Part shown: one piece after another, positions 36,489 through 44,990 of the stretch
Numbering within the stretch: the stretch's first letter is position 1
How the letters are laid out: the number at the start of each line of letters is the position of its first letter
Source: an uncultured Collinsella sp.
GTDB lineage: Bacteria; Actinomycetota; Coriobacteriia; Coriobacteriales; Coriobacteriaceae
Direction of reading: 5' to 3'
Length of the DNA: 55,540 bases
NCBI GenBank assembly: GCA_959019945.1
Contig: CAUEQD010000013.1
Location: forward strand, 1-55,540
Translations under genes and position numbers: made by a program
Notes under the pieces: generated by a model
What the model saw: the letters and a program-made list of their open reading frames with translations, nothing else
Told to the model about the DNA's origin: nothing
The model's database searches: none

Positions 36489-38519
36489 CTACAGCTCGTT
36501 GGCCGCGTGATACGCCGTGCGAATGGCGCTCGCAATGTCGGCGGTGCGCTCGCCCGAGCAGTCGCCCACGCAGGTCACGGGCACCGTCACGCCGTCCAGG
36601 TCAAACGCATTGGCCTTGGAGCCCACGGCCATCACCACGTAATCGCAGGCGATCTTCACCGGCTCCTCGGCGCCGTCCTCGGTGGTGCGAATGGCCTCCA
36701 CGCCCTCGTCGGTAATGGCGGTCAGGCGGGTCTTCACGTGCTGCTCCACGTTGTGCTCGGCAAAGTCGCTCATAATCAGCGGCAGAATGGTCTCGGACTC
36801 GCCCGCGGCAATCTTGTCGAGCATCTCCACGATCGCCACCTCGCAGCCGTGCTGCAGCAGGTACTCGGCAGTCTCGGTGCCCACCAGGCCGCCGCCAATG
36901 ACGGCGACGCGGCCCGTAAGCTCCACCTTGCCGGCCAGCACGTCCCAGCTCGAGACGACCTTGTCCGAGTCGGCACCCGGAACGGGGATGACCACGTCGT
37001 GCGCGCCCACGGCCACAATCGCGGCGTCGGCGGCGTTGAGGTCCTCAGCGGTAGCGGCATGGCTGAGCTCAACCTTCACGCCCAAGCCAGGCAGAATCTT
37101 CTCGTAGTACTCGACCGAGCGCATGATCTCGTCCTTGCGCGGAGGCGCAGCCGCCAGCACAATCTGGCCGCCCAAGTGATCGCTCGCCTCGTAGACGGTC
37201 ACGTCGTAGCCGCGCTTGGCCGCCACGCGCGCGGCCTCCAGGCCGGCAATACCGCCGCCCACCACGGCGATCTTCTTGTCGCCCTCGCCCGGCTTGATAG
37301 CGACGGTCGCCTCGTCACCGTTCTCGGCATTGAGCACGCACGAGATGTACTTGCGGTTTTGAATCGCGTCGACGCAGCCCTTGTTGCAGTTGAGGCACTC
37401 GCGGATGGGCTCGCCCGTGGCGGCCTTCAGCGCAATGTCGGGGTCGCACATGAGCGAGCGGCCGTAGGCGATGATGTCGGCCGCGCCGTCTTCCAGAATC
37501 TTCTCGCCGGCCTCGACCGAAACCACGCGGCCCACGGTTGCCACCGGCACGGAGACCAGGGCCTTGACGCGCTCGGCCACGGGCAGCGTCCAGTTGTAGG
37601 GCATGGCACCCATGGGCGGAATGGTGTCGCCCATGTTGCCGGTGTGGTTGGCCTGTGCGACCTGAATCATGTCGATGCCCGCGCCCTCGAGCAACTTGGC
37701 GAACTCGCAGGCCTCGTCGGGCTGCAGGCCGCCCTTGCCGCGCGGCGTGCCGTCGGGGTTCTCCATGATCACGGGGAGTTTGTACTCCACCATCAGCTGC
37801 GGCGCGGCTTCCTTAATGGCAGCGACGACCTCCAGCGCGTAGCGAACGCGGTTCTCGAACGAACCACCGTACTCGTCGGTGCGCTGGTTGAGGATGGCCG
37901 AGCACAGCGAACCCACCAGGCGGTCGCCGTGGACCTCGATGGCGTCGATGCCGGCCTGCTGCGCGCGGGCGGCCGAGGCGGCGATGGCCTCCTTGATCTG
38001 GGTGAGCTGCTCTACGCTCGCCTCGTTCACAAAGTGCTGCATGTCGTGGTGCAGCTTGGCGTATGCCTGATTGCGGATCTCGTTGGACTCGGCCATCTTG
38101 GCGGCAAAGGCCTCCTCGTCGCCGGCGGCCTTGGCCTCCTGCGCGGCCTTGGCGGCGGCCATGGAACCCATGACCATGCGGCCGACACCGGGCACGTCGT
38201 ACTCGGGGTGGAACAGCTGCAGCGCGACCTTGGCGCCGTGCTTGTGGACGGCATCGGCCAGGGCCTTAAACGTGGGGATTTGGGCGTCGGTCGCCAGCTT
38301 GGGCGTGGGGCTTGCGGTCATGACGGGAGCGACGTCGCCGATGACGATGTAGCTCACGCCGCCACGGGCCAAGCGCTCGTAAAAAGCCAGGCTGCGCTCG
38401 CCAATGGAGCCGTCGCGCTCCTCGTAGCCGGTGGTCAGCGGCGGGAACATAATGCGGTTCTTGAGCTCAAGGGGGCCAACCGTAATGGGCTGGAGCAGCT
38501 TGGATGCAGGTGCGGTCAT
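36489..38519 (-). CDS. FadH/BaiCD-like flavin oxidoreductase (old yellow enzyme family) with 4Fe-4S cluster
   Basis: About 676 residues. An OYE-type FMN barrel (1-370) is followed by a 4Fe-4S motif (CLNCNKGCVD, later SCVLN) and a FAD/NAD(P)H domain pair (VVGGGIAGLEAARVAAKRGYDV and VIGGGLVGTETAEYLL). This is the 2,4-dienoyl-CoA/enoate reductase layout. At the usual catalytic position, where FadH has SEGYL and OYEs have HGY, the protein reads HGDRLVGSL, so the active-site tyrosine is absent. The substrate is therefore uncertain (enoate, bile acid, or other). Start chosen ATG 38519, 7 bases after GAGAGG; ATG 38525 is the alternative. Confidence 0.88.
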   Translation of the reverse strand: MTAPASKLLQPITVGPLELKNRIMFPPLTTGYEERDGSIGERSLAFYERLARGGVSYIVIGDVAPVMTASPTPKLATDAQIPTFKALADAVHKHGAKVALQLFHPEYDVPGVGRMVMGSMAAAKAAQEAKAAGDEEAFAAKMAESNEIRNQAYAKLHHDMQHFVNEASVEQLTQIKEAIAASAARAQQAGIDAIEVHGDRLVGSLCSAILNQRTDEYGGSFENRVRYALEVVAAIKEAAPQLMVEYKLPVIMENPDGTPRGKGGLQPDEACEFAKLLEGAGIDMIQVAQANHTGNMGDTIPPMGAMPYNWTLPVAERVKALVSVPVATVGRVVSVEAGEKILEDGAADIIAYGRSLMCDPDIALKAATGEPIRECLNCNKGCVDAIQNRKYISCVLNAENGDEATVAIKPGEGDKKIAVVGGGIAGLEAARVAAKRGYDVTVYEASDHLGGQIVLAAAPPRKDEIMRSVEYYEKILPGLGVKVELSHAATAEDLNAADAAIVAVGAHDVVIPVPGADSDKVVSSWDVLAGKVELTGRVAVIGGGLVGTETAEYLLQHGCEVAIVEMLDKIAAGESETILPLIMSDFAEHNVEQHVKTRLTAITDEGVEAIRTTEDGAEEPVKIACDYVVMAVGSKANAFDLDGVTVPVTCVGDCSGERTADIASAIRTAYHAANEL

Positions 38520-38655
38520 GGACATTCCTCTCTTGTAGGCGCGGCGGCGATGATGCCGCGTAGTTGTCTAGAGGATATGGCATGGGGGTACAGCGGCACA
38601 ACGAAAATCGGCGGACAGCAGATGGCGGCAGGTGGATGGGGCGGGACGGCCCGTC

Positions 38656-38880
38656 GGTTTGTCTCAATCTGTAACAGTTACGCGGCGAAACCGGGGCTTA
38701 CTGTTACAGATCGAGACAAACCAAACCCGCCTGCTAGAAAATCTCAATCTATAACAACAACTCGGCAAAATCCGTCCCTCGTGTTACAGATTTAGACAAA
38801 CCGTCCAGGCGGGGACTCAACATCTCAATCTGTAACACCTAGCCGCCCAAATCGGGTCTAGATGTTACAGATCGAGATTT
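38656..38880. repeat. Six-copy alternating inverted repeat array (three tandem palindromes, 80-bp period)
   Basis: The 15-mer TCTCAATCTGTAACA occurs forward at 38662, 38742 and 38823 and inverted at 38702, 38782 and 38863, so copies alternate about every 40 bases. Palindrome 1 has 23-base arms (38656-38678 with 38700-38722) and one mismatch. Loop sequences are related (CGGCGAAACCGGGG type). The rest of 38520-38966 has no gene. Confidence 0.85.
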
Positions 38881-38924
38881 TGTTTGAGAGGCTGAGAATT
38901 GGACCGAAAACACGGTCCCGGAAT

Positions 38925-38957
38925 AACAAAAAAGCTCGCCGGCTAGGCCGACGAGCT
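38925..38957 (-). terminator. Terminator of the initiator tRNA gene
   Basis: On the minus strand AGCTCGTCGGC pairs with GCCGGCGAGCT around a 3-base loop, followed by TTTTTTGTTA. It begins about 10 bases after the tRNA 3' end. Confidence 0.9.
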
Positions 38958-38966
38958 GCAAGTTCT

Positions 38967-39043
38967 TGGTCGCGGGGGCAGGATTTGAACCTACGACCTC
39001 CGGGTTATGAGCCCGGCGAGCTACCAGACTGCTCCACCCCGCA
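38967..39043 (-). tRNA. tRNA-fMet (CAT), initiator
   Basis: 77 nucleotides with encoded CCA. The anticodon loop is CTCATAA and the anticodon stem has three consecutive G-C pairs (GGG/CCC), as in initiator tRNAs. Position 1-72 is U-G rather than a Watson-Crick pair, also an initiator trait. The T arm is GGTTCAAATCC. Confidence 0.95.
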
Positions 39044-39239
39044 ATGTCTGGGCGCCTCATGTGCGCAGGAAAGAATATTACTCGGGAGTTCGGTAAACGG
39101 CAAGGAAAATCTCGTAGAGCATAATTCCTTCATATTTAAACCCCTCAGCCCATATCACCGTAAACGAATCGCAGCCGAGCGCCGCCGGCAGCGCGTATAC
39201 AATGGTGCGCGTCCTTTTACGCCGACACCTGGAGTAGAC

Positions 39240-40013
39240 ATGCTGCTCGCTATCGATATGGGAAACACGCAGACGGCCATGGGCCTGTTTGACGGAGACG
39301 AGCTGGTGCAGTCGTGGCGCATGCCCACCGACCGCTCCTATACCGCCGACGAGATCCACGTGCGCCTGATGGGCTTCTTTAAGATGTACGACCTCTCACT
39401 CGACGCGGTCGACGCGATCGCCTTTGCCGGCGTGGTGCCGCAGCTCTCGCGCGAGTGGCACGCCGTGGCCGACCGCATCGCGGCGGACGCCATCGTCATC
39501 GGGCCGCAGACGGCCGCCGTGACCAAGCTGCGCGCGGCGCGCCCCCAGGCCGTAGGTGCCGACCGCGTCGCCAACGCCGTTGCGGCCGAGACTTTCTACG
39601 GCGCGCCGGCAATCGTGGTGGACTTTGGCACCGCGACCAATATCGACGTCATCGATGAGGACGGTTATTACATTGGTGGGGCGATCGCGCCGGGCATCCG
39701 CATCTCCATGGACGCGCTTGCCGCCCGTGCCGCCAAGCTCGCCAGCGTGCCGCTCGAGGCGCCCGAACACGCCATCGGTCGCGACACCGAAGAGTGCATC
39801 AAGGTCGGCGCCGTGATGGGCGCCGCCGCCATGGCCGAGGGCTTGGTCGCGCGCATGAAGCGCGAGCTGGGCCGCGAGGACGCCACCGTTATCGCCACGG
39901 GCGGTCTCGCCGGCATCGTCGCCGATTCGACCGATGCCTTCGACGTGGTCGACGGACAGCTCACCATCAAGGGTATCTGCGAAATCTACCGCCGCATGCA
40001 GGAGCAGGGGTAA
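39240..40013 (+). CDS. coaX: Type III pantothenate kinase
   Basis: 257 residues. ATP-dependent phosphorylation of pantothenate, first step of CoA synthesis. Motifs: AIDMGNTQTAMGLFDGDEL (phosphate-1), GADRVANAVAAETFYG, VDFGTATNIDVID (phosphate-2), GGAIAPGI and VIATGGLAG. The start is ATG 39240 with TGGAG 5 bases upstream. A TACAAT box lies at 39198-39203, with no clear -35. Confidence 0.95.
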   Translation: MLLAIDMGNTQTAMGLFDGDELVQSWRMPTDRSYTADEIHVRLMGFFKMYDLSLDAVDAIAFAGVVPQLSREWHAVADRIAADAIVIGPQTAAVTKLRAARPQAVGADRVANAVAAETFYGAPAIVVDFGTATNIDVIDEDGYYIGGAIAPGIRISMDALAARAAKLASVPLEAPEHAIGRDTEECIKVGAVMGAAAMAEGLVARMKRELGREDATVIATGGLAGIVADSTDAFDVVDGQLTIKGICEIYRRMQEQG

Positions 40014-40059
40014 GGCGGGGTTTAAGTCGAGCGCGAGCGGCGAACTAGGCAACGCATCG

Positions 40060-40106
40060 GTCCTATTCCTCAAAATCGAAATTTTTTCGTTTTTGAGGAA
40101 TAGGAC
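40060..40106. repeat. CTATTCCTCAAAA hairpin, copy 1
   Basis: Perfect 16-base stem GTCCTATTCCTCAAAA (40060-40075) with its complement at 40091-40106. Related copies lie at 41336-41376 and 41422-41462. It lies between convergent genes and may serve as a terminator. Confidence 0.75.
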
Positions 40107-40112
40107 TTTCTG

Positions 40113-41309
40113 CTAAGCCTCGCCGCACAACCACCTCGCCAGGTCCACGATCTGCACCCCATCGCGATCCGTGGCCTCGTGATGCGTGCGGGCAAGAATC
40201 ATCTTGGGATACGCATCGCCAATGCTCAGCAGTGGCGAAATCTCGCGTTCAAACGTCTTATCCGAGCTGATGTCGTCGCTCACCTGAATGTAGAGCTTCT
40301 CGCTTCGCTTGATTGCTACAAAGTCTATTTCCTTTTTATAGAGTACGCCGACGTATACCTCATATCCGCGGCGCAGCAGCTCGATGGCCACCATGTTCTC
40401 GTACACGCGACCCCAGTCCATATCGCGTGTACCGAGCAGCGCGTATTTGAACGCATGGTCTGCCAGGTAATACTTCTCGCCGCTCTTAAGGTATTTCTTG
40501 CCGCGGATGTCATATCGACGAACTTTATAGAAGGCAAACGCATCGCACAGGTACCCCATGTACGCGCCGACCGTCTTGTTCGTTATCTTTAGCCCATCCG
40601 CATTCAAAACATCCGTAATGTTGCGTGCCGACGTAATGTTGGAAACGTTGTCCATCATGTAATCGGCAATGCGCAGCAGTGCCGATTCGTTTCTCACGTT
40701 ATGCCGCTGCACGATATCCCTCACGATGAGCGTTTTGAAGACATTGGAGAGATATTGGTAGCGCTGCTCCTGCAGTGGATAAGGGTAAGAGCCGGACATA
40801 CCGCCGGCTCTCGCGTACTCATCGAAGTCGCGATCGACCTCGCCCTCGTCACTATAGAAGCGATACTCCTCAAACGAGAATGGGAAAACCTCGATCTCGA
40901 ACGTGCGCCCCGTAAAGAGCGTCGACAGATCGCTCGACAGCAAAAAGGCGTTCGATCCGGTGATGAAGATGTCGTACTGCTCGGATGCATGGAGGCTGTT
41001 GATCGCGCGTTCAAAGCCGTCGCACATCTGAACCTCGTCGATAAGCAGGAAGTTTTGCTTGTCGGACACTCGATGCTCTTTTACATAGGCGAGCAGGGCA
41101 TGATATTCGAGCAGGCCCTCGAACTCGTCGAGGTTGTAATTGATATGGATGACATTCGAATTGGACAGATTTGCCTCCACGTAATCGCGGAGGGCCTCGA
41201 GCAATTTTGACTTACCGCTACGGCGAATGCCCGTTATGACCTTGATGTCCGGTACGCCAATAAGGCTCGTCAACGTGTCCATATATGACGTTCTATTGAT
41301 GAGTTTCAT
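40113..41309 (-). CDS. AAA ATPase with DUF4143 domain
   Basis: 398 residues. AAA_14 N-terminal domain with Walker A GIRRSGKSKLL and Walker B FLLIDEVQ, sensor-like ITGSNAFLLS, then a DUF4143 C-terminal half with EIDFVAIKRSEKLYIQVS, a PD-(D/E)xK-like stretch. Such ATPases are common, often patchily distributed, and their function is not established; links to mobile or defence DNA are suggested. The gene is flanked by three copies of the same hairpin. Confidence 0.85.
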   Translation of the reverse strand: MKLINRTSYMDTLTSLIGVPDIKVITGIRRSGKSKLLEALRDYVEANLSNSNVIHINYNLDEFEGLLEYHALLAYVKEHRVSDKQNFLLIDEVQMCDGFERAINSLHASEQYDIFITGSNAFLLSSDLSTLFTGRTFEIEVFPFSFEEYRFYSDEGEVDRDFDEYARAGGMSGSYPYPLQEQRYQYLSNVFKTLIVRDIVQRHNVRNESALLRIADYMMDNVSNITSARNITDVLNADGLKITNKTVGAYMGYLCDAFAFYKVRRYDIRGKKYLKSGEKYYLADHAFKYALLGTRDMDWGRVYENMVAIELLRRGYEVYVGVLYKKEIDFVAIKRSEKLYIQVSDDISSDKTFEREISPLLSIGDAYPKMILARTHHEATDRDGVQIVDLARWLCGEA

Positions 41310-41335
41310 TGGTGCCTCCCTGCGGTCTTCTATCG

Positions 41336-41376
41336 CTATTCCTCAAAAACGAAAATTTTTCAGTTTTGAGGAATAG
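41336..41376. repeat. CTATTCCTCAAAA hairpin, copy 2
   Basis: CTATTCCTCAAAA (41336-41348) pairs with 41364-41376. It lies just upstream of the ATPase start. Confidence 0.75.
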
Positions 41377-41421
41377 GCTCTGCAACGAATATACCTCGTT
41401 AAAGGCCGAGCTGGCTTAATT

Positions 41422-41462
41422 CTATTCCTCAAAATCGAAAGATTTTCAGTTTTGAGGAATAG
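41422..41462. repeat. CTATTCCTCAAAA hairpin, copy 3
   Basis: CTATTCCTCAAAA (41422-41434) pairs with 41450-41462, in tandem with copy 2 after 45 bases. Confidence 0.75.
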
Positions 41463-41487
41463 GGTGCTGACAACCCATTCCCCAGAC

Positions 41488-41525
41488 AAGCAAGACCCTC
41501 CCCGGCACAGCCGAGGAGGGTCTTG
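41488..41525 (-). terminator. Terminator after the biotin-ligase-like gene
   Basis: Perfect 11-base stem CAAGACCCTCC (41491-41501) with GGAGGGTCTTG (41515-41525) and a 13-base loop, followed on the minus strand by CTTGTCTG. Confidence 0.7.
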
Positions 41526-41560
41526 TTATCATCGCTATCTTTGAACGCGGGCGCCTCGCG

Positions 41561-42262
41561 TTACAGTCCGCGAATCCGTACGGCCTCGGGCGGAAACTCC
41601 TGCTCGCCGGCATCAGTCTTGATGGTCGCGCGACCCCAGATGTCCAGGCCCGCAAACACACCGACCGCAAGCGGCAAACCGTTGGGCGACACCGCCGCGA
41701 CCTGACGACCCAGCAGTGGCACCATGTCAAAGTACTCGCCCAGCACCGGAGCCAGCGGGCCGGCAGCGCCCTGCGGGGTGTTCGCGACGGCAGCCCAGGT
41801 ATCCACGCGGGCCAGCACGGCGGCTGCCAATGCCTCGACCAGCGCCTCATCTGCCATATCCACGCCAAGCTCACCCAGCGCCGCACGCTCAATATCAACC
41901 GTCGCCGCGGCAAACATGCCCGCAGCACCGGCACCGCCGTTCACGGCAACACGCGCGAGCGACGTCTCAAACGCAGGCGCACCGCACACGATATCGCTCG
42001 GCCACTGGATACCCACCTTACCGGCAAGGCCCAGGCCCGGCGCCGAAGCCGTGCCCACGAGCGCGTCCATCATGCCCATCGCCGCCACAAACGGCAGGCC
42101 GTGGAAGGCGTGCATATTCACATCGGGGCGCACAACCAGCGAAAACGTCAGCGAAGCCTCGCCCACGCTCCAAGCGCACCAACCCGCGGACGCACCCTCG
42201 CGACCCGCGTCGCGCGCGGCGTCAAGCTCGGTGCCAGCGGCAACAGCATTCATCTCGATCAT
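41561..42262 (-). CDS. Degenerate biotin-protein ligase-like protein
   Basis: 233 residues that match the central and C-terminal part of BirA-type ligases: SLTFSLVVRPD, GLPFVAAMGMMDAL and VGIQWPSDIV (family VxWPNDV), then a C-terminal SH3-like segment (LLGRQVAAVSPNGLPLAVGVFAG). The N-terminal substrate region and GRGRxGR biotin/ATP loop are missing and the family Lys after the WPND loop is not seen. It may be a non-catalytic paralogue. Its ATG directly follows the TAG of folPK. Confidence 0.65.
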   Translation of the reverse strand: MIEMNAVAAGTELDAARDAGREGASAGWCAWSVGEASLTFSLVVRPDVNMHAFHGLPFVAAMGMMDALVGTASAPGLGLAGKVGIQWPSDIVCGAPAFETSLARVAVNGGAGAAGMFAAATVDIERAALGELGVDMADEALVEALAAAVLARVDTWAAVANTPQGAAGPLAPVLGEYFDMVPLLGRQVAAVSPNGLPLAVGVFAGLDIWGRATIKTDAGEQEFPPEAVRIRGL

Positions 42263-44008
42263 CTACATGCGCCCCAATTCGCCCACAATATGGCCCACGC
42301 GGTCCTCGGGCTCCTTGACCTCGACGCCGTTGTAGCGGAAGAACCGCGCCGGATCGTGCATCAGATCCTCGAGCGGCACCAGCACAAAGTCGCGCTCGCC
42401 GATCAGCGGATGCGGCAGGCGCAGCTTTTTGCCGCCGTGGGTCTCGCCGTCCATCCACAGCAGATCCAGGTCGATGGTGCGCGGGCCGTTGGCCTTGGCC
42501 TTTTTGGAGCGGTCGCGGCCCAGCTCGGCCTCGATCTTCATGAGCTCGTCGAGCAGCACCAGCGGCGCCAGCTCGGTCTTGATCTCGATGACGGCGTTGG
42601 CAAACGCGTCCTGGCGCATCTCGTAGGCCGGCTCGCTCTCGTAGATCTTGGAGGAGTTGGACACGCAGGTGAGTGGAATCTCGGCGATCATGTCGCGTGC
42701 GGCGCGGATGTTGTCACAGCGGTGCCCCAGGTTGGAGCCCACGGCCACAAACGCGCGGCGCGGCTGCGGCTTGGCAACCGCCCAGTAGCCGTTCAGGAAC
42801 TGCGCAAAACCCGCGGCTTCGTGCACGCGCACGATGTTGGCACCGGCCTGGATGGCGCCCAGGCACACGCCAAACGTAGCGGCATCGCGCTCGGCGGCCT
42901 CGGTCACGCCCGAGACAGCGCCCACAAAGCGCTTGCGCGATACGGCGCACATGAGCGGATAGCCCAGTGACGCCATCTTGGCAGTCTCGCGCTGGATGAC
43001 GATGTCCTCGTTGGCCGTCTTGCCAAAGCCCGGACCGGGATCGATGCAGATGCGGTCGCGCGACACGCCGGCGTGGATGAGCGCGCGGGCCTGGTCGGAC
43101 AGAAAGCCCATGACGCGGCGCATGATGGGTGCCGAATCGGGCAGGGTGAAGCGGCGGAGCTGCGAGGTGGGCACGTAGGCTTCCTCGCGGCGGGCGCTGC
43201 GGCGCATCATGGCGGCCAGGTGGTCATTGGGCTCCGATGCGGCCTCGGTGGCTGCGGGCGCGGCCTCGGGCGCGGGTGCGACGGTCTCGGCGGCGGGGGC
43301 AGCCTGCTCGGCGGCCGGCGTCTCCTGTTCGGCTGCGGGCTCGGCTGCGGGCTCCGGGTCGCCAAACGGCAGCGAGGGCTGCACCACGCCGCCCGGAAGC
43401 TTGGCCTCCGACTTAGGCTCGCCCAGCAGCTTGCCACGACGGCGGCGGCCCGGCTTTTCGGCCTCGCGCGCGGCCTCGGCAGCCGCTTCGCGCGCCTTCT
43501 CGGCAACAAACGCCGCGGCCGAGGTATCGAGCTGCACCGTCGCGTGCGTGCGCGCGGGCGCGGCGACCTCGCCGGCGTGCATCACGATGACGCCGCAAGC
43601 GCTCGTCTTAACAAACTCGACCATCTTGGGGTCGGTGAAGCCGGTCACATCGTTGACGATCGAGGCTCCGCAGCGCACGGCCGCCTTGGCAACCGCCACA
43701 TGACGCGTGTCGATCGAGACGATGGCGCCCTCCTTGGCCAGTGCGCGCACCACGGGCAGCACACGGCGGGCCTCCTCGTCGGGGTTGACCGGGGTAAAGC
43801 CGGGGCGCGTGGACTCGCCGCCCACGTCGATGATGTCGGCGCCGGCATCGAGCATCGCCAGGCCGTACTCGATAGCGGCATCCGGGTCGAAGTGCTCACC
43901 GCCGTCGCTAAACGAATCGGGCGTCACGTTGAGGACGCCCATGATGCGCGGACGGTCAAAGCTGAGCTCGTACTTTCCGCACCGCCATGTCTTGCTGTCG
44001 TTCGCCAT
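42263..44008 (-). CDS. folP: Bifunctional dihydropteroate synthase / HPPK (FolP-FolK) with long insert
   Basis: About 581 residues; two folate enzymes fused. DHPS (N-terminal) has IMGVLNVTPDSFSDGG, GGESTRPG, SIDTRH, IVND and IDPGPGFGK. Between VMHAGEV and FLSDQARALIH there is an insert of roughly 150 residues rich in Ala, Pro and Glu (about 43117-43570), where normal DHPS has a short loop. HPPK (C-terminal about 150 residues) has VAVGSNLGHR, and RTIDLDLLWM with PHPLIGERDFVL. Start chosen ATG 44008, 6 bases after GAGGAGG. TACAAT at 44098-44093 may be its promoter. Confidence 0.9.
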   Translation of the reverse strand: MANDSKTWRCGKYELSFDRPRIMGVLNVTPDSFSDGGEHFDPDAAIEYGLAMLDAGADIIDVGGESTRPGFTPVNPDEEARRVLPVVRALAKEGAIVSIDTRHVAVAKAAVRCGASIVNDVTGFTDPKMVEFVKTSACGVIVMHAGEVAAPARTHATVQLDTSAAAFVAEKAREAAAEAAREAEKPGRRRRGKLLGEPKSEAKLPGGVVQPSLPFGDPEPAAEPAAEQETPAAEQAAPAAETVAPAPEAAPAATEAASEPNDHLAAMMRRSARREEAYVPTSQLRRFTLPDSAPIMRRVMGFLSDQARALIHAGVSRDRICIDPGPGFGKTANEDIVIQRETAKMASLGYPLMCAVSRKRFVGAVSGVTEAAERDAATFGVCLGAIQAGANIVRVHEAAGFAQFLNGYWAVAKPQPRRAFVAVGSNLGHRCDNIRAARDMIAEIPLTCVSNSSKIYESEPAYEMRQDAFANAVIEIKTELAPLVLLDELMKIEAELGRDRSKKAKANGPRTIDLDLLWMDGETHGGKKLRLPHPLIGERDFVLVPLEDLMHDPARFFRYNGVEVKEPEDRVGHIVGELGRM

Positions 44009-44102
44009 GAACATCCTCCTCAAATGCCCACGCCGCCACGCTTGGGCGCTGGCGGCGGGGTCGCTTTGCAATCAGTCTTTCTATTGTATCCGCGCGCGCG
44101 GG

Positions 44103-44855
44103 CTAGAACGCAAACGCGGCCGCGATGTCGCAAGAAATCAGCAGGTCGGCATTTGCATCCTGATCGGTGGGCGCCAAATTGCAAATGGCCAGCGTATCGC
44201 CGGTAAAGTATCGCGTAAGGCCCGCCGCCGGATACACCACGAGCGAGGTTCCGCCCACGACGAGGGCGTCGGCTGCGGCGATGGCGGCAACGGCGCCGGT
44301 AAGCACGCGCTCATCGAGCGGCTCTTCGTAGAGGACCACATCGGGCTTGATGCGACCGCCGCACGCAGGACACACGGGCACGCCCGCGGCATCCTCGTGC
44401 TCGCGCGCGCAAATCCACTCGGCGCTATAGACCGCGCCGCACGACTGGCAAATGTTGCGATGGACCGATCCGTGCAACTCGAACACGCGCCGCGAGCCGG
44501 CCATCTGGTGCAGGCCGTCGATATTTTGCGTCACCACGGCATTTAGCTTACCGGCGCGCTCCAGCTCCGCCAGCTTGGTGTGGCAGCGGTTGGGCTTGGC
44601 GCCAAGCGCAATCATCTTGGTGCGGTAAAAGTCATAGAACTCGGCCGGATGCGCCTCGTAAAAGTTATGCGAGAGCATAGTCTCGGGCGGGTAGGCAAAC
44701 TGCTGGTGATACAGGCCGTCCACGCTGCGGAAATCGGGGATGCCGCTCGCCGTGGAAACACCGGCGCCGCCAAAGAACACCACACGCTTGTGGGTACCGA
44801 ACAGCTCCGCCAGTGCGGCGGAGGCCTGCTTGGGGTCCGATATTGCCTGCGTCAT
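44103..44855 (-). CDS. cobB: Sir2-family NAD-dependent protein deacylase
   Basis: 250 residues. NAD-binding motif GGAGVSTASGIPDFRS, TQNIDGLHQMAGS, catalytic His in ELHGSVHRN, and a zinc ribbon (CQSCG and CPACGG). Removes acyl groups from lysines. The start chosen is ATG 44855, 6-7 bases after GGAGG. It lies just upstream of folPK on the same strand. Confidence 0.93.
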   Translation of the reverse strand: MTQAISDPKQASAALAELFGTHKRVVFFGGAGVSTASGIPDFRSVDGLYHQQFAYPPETMLSHNFYEAHPAEFYDFYRTKMIALGAKPNRCHTKLAELERAGKLNAVVTQNIDGLHQMAGSRRVFELHGSVHRNICQSCGAVYSAEWICAREHEDAAGVPVCPACGGRIKPDVVLYEEPLDERVLTGAVAAIAAADALVVGGTSLVVYPAAGLTRYFTGDTLAICNLAPTDQDANADLLISCDIAAAFAF

Positions 44856-44990
44856 ATGAGTCCTCCGTCCTTGTTGGTCGGGCAGCGTCGGGCGACATCC
44901 CGGCATGCGGCCTTTGAGTCAGCACGCGCGGAGCCCACCCCGCCCCTGTTGCGCTAATCTTAAGCCTGCCAACCCCGTCGAAAGGACACC

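Noticed and set aside
38656..38880. Possible CRISPR array
   Set aside because: Repeats are only 15 bases, alternate in orientation and have related loops; no cas genes are present.
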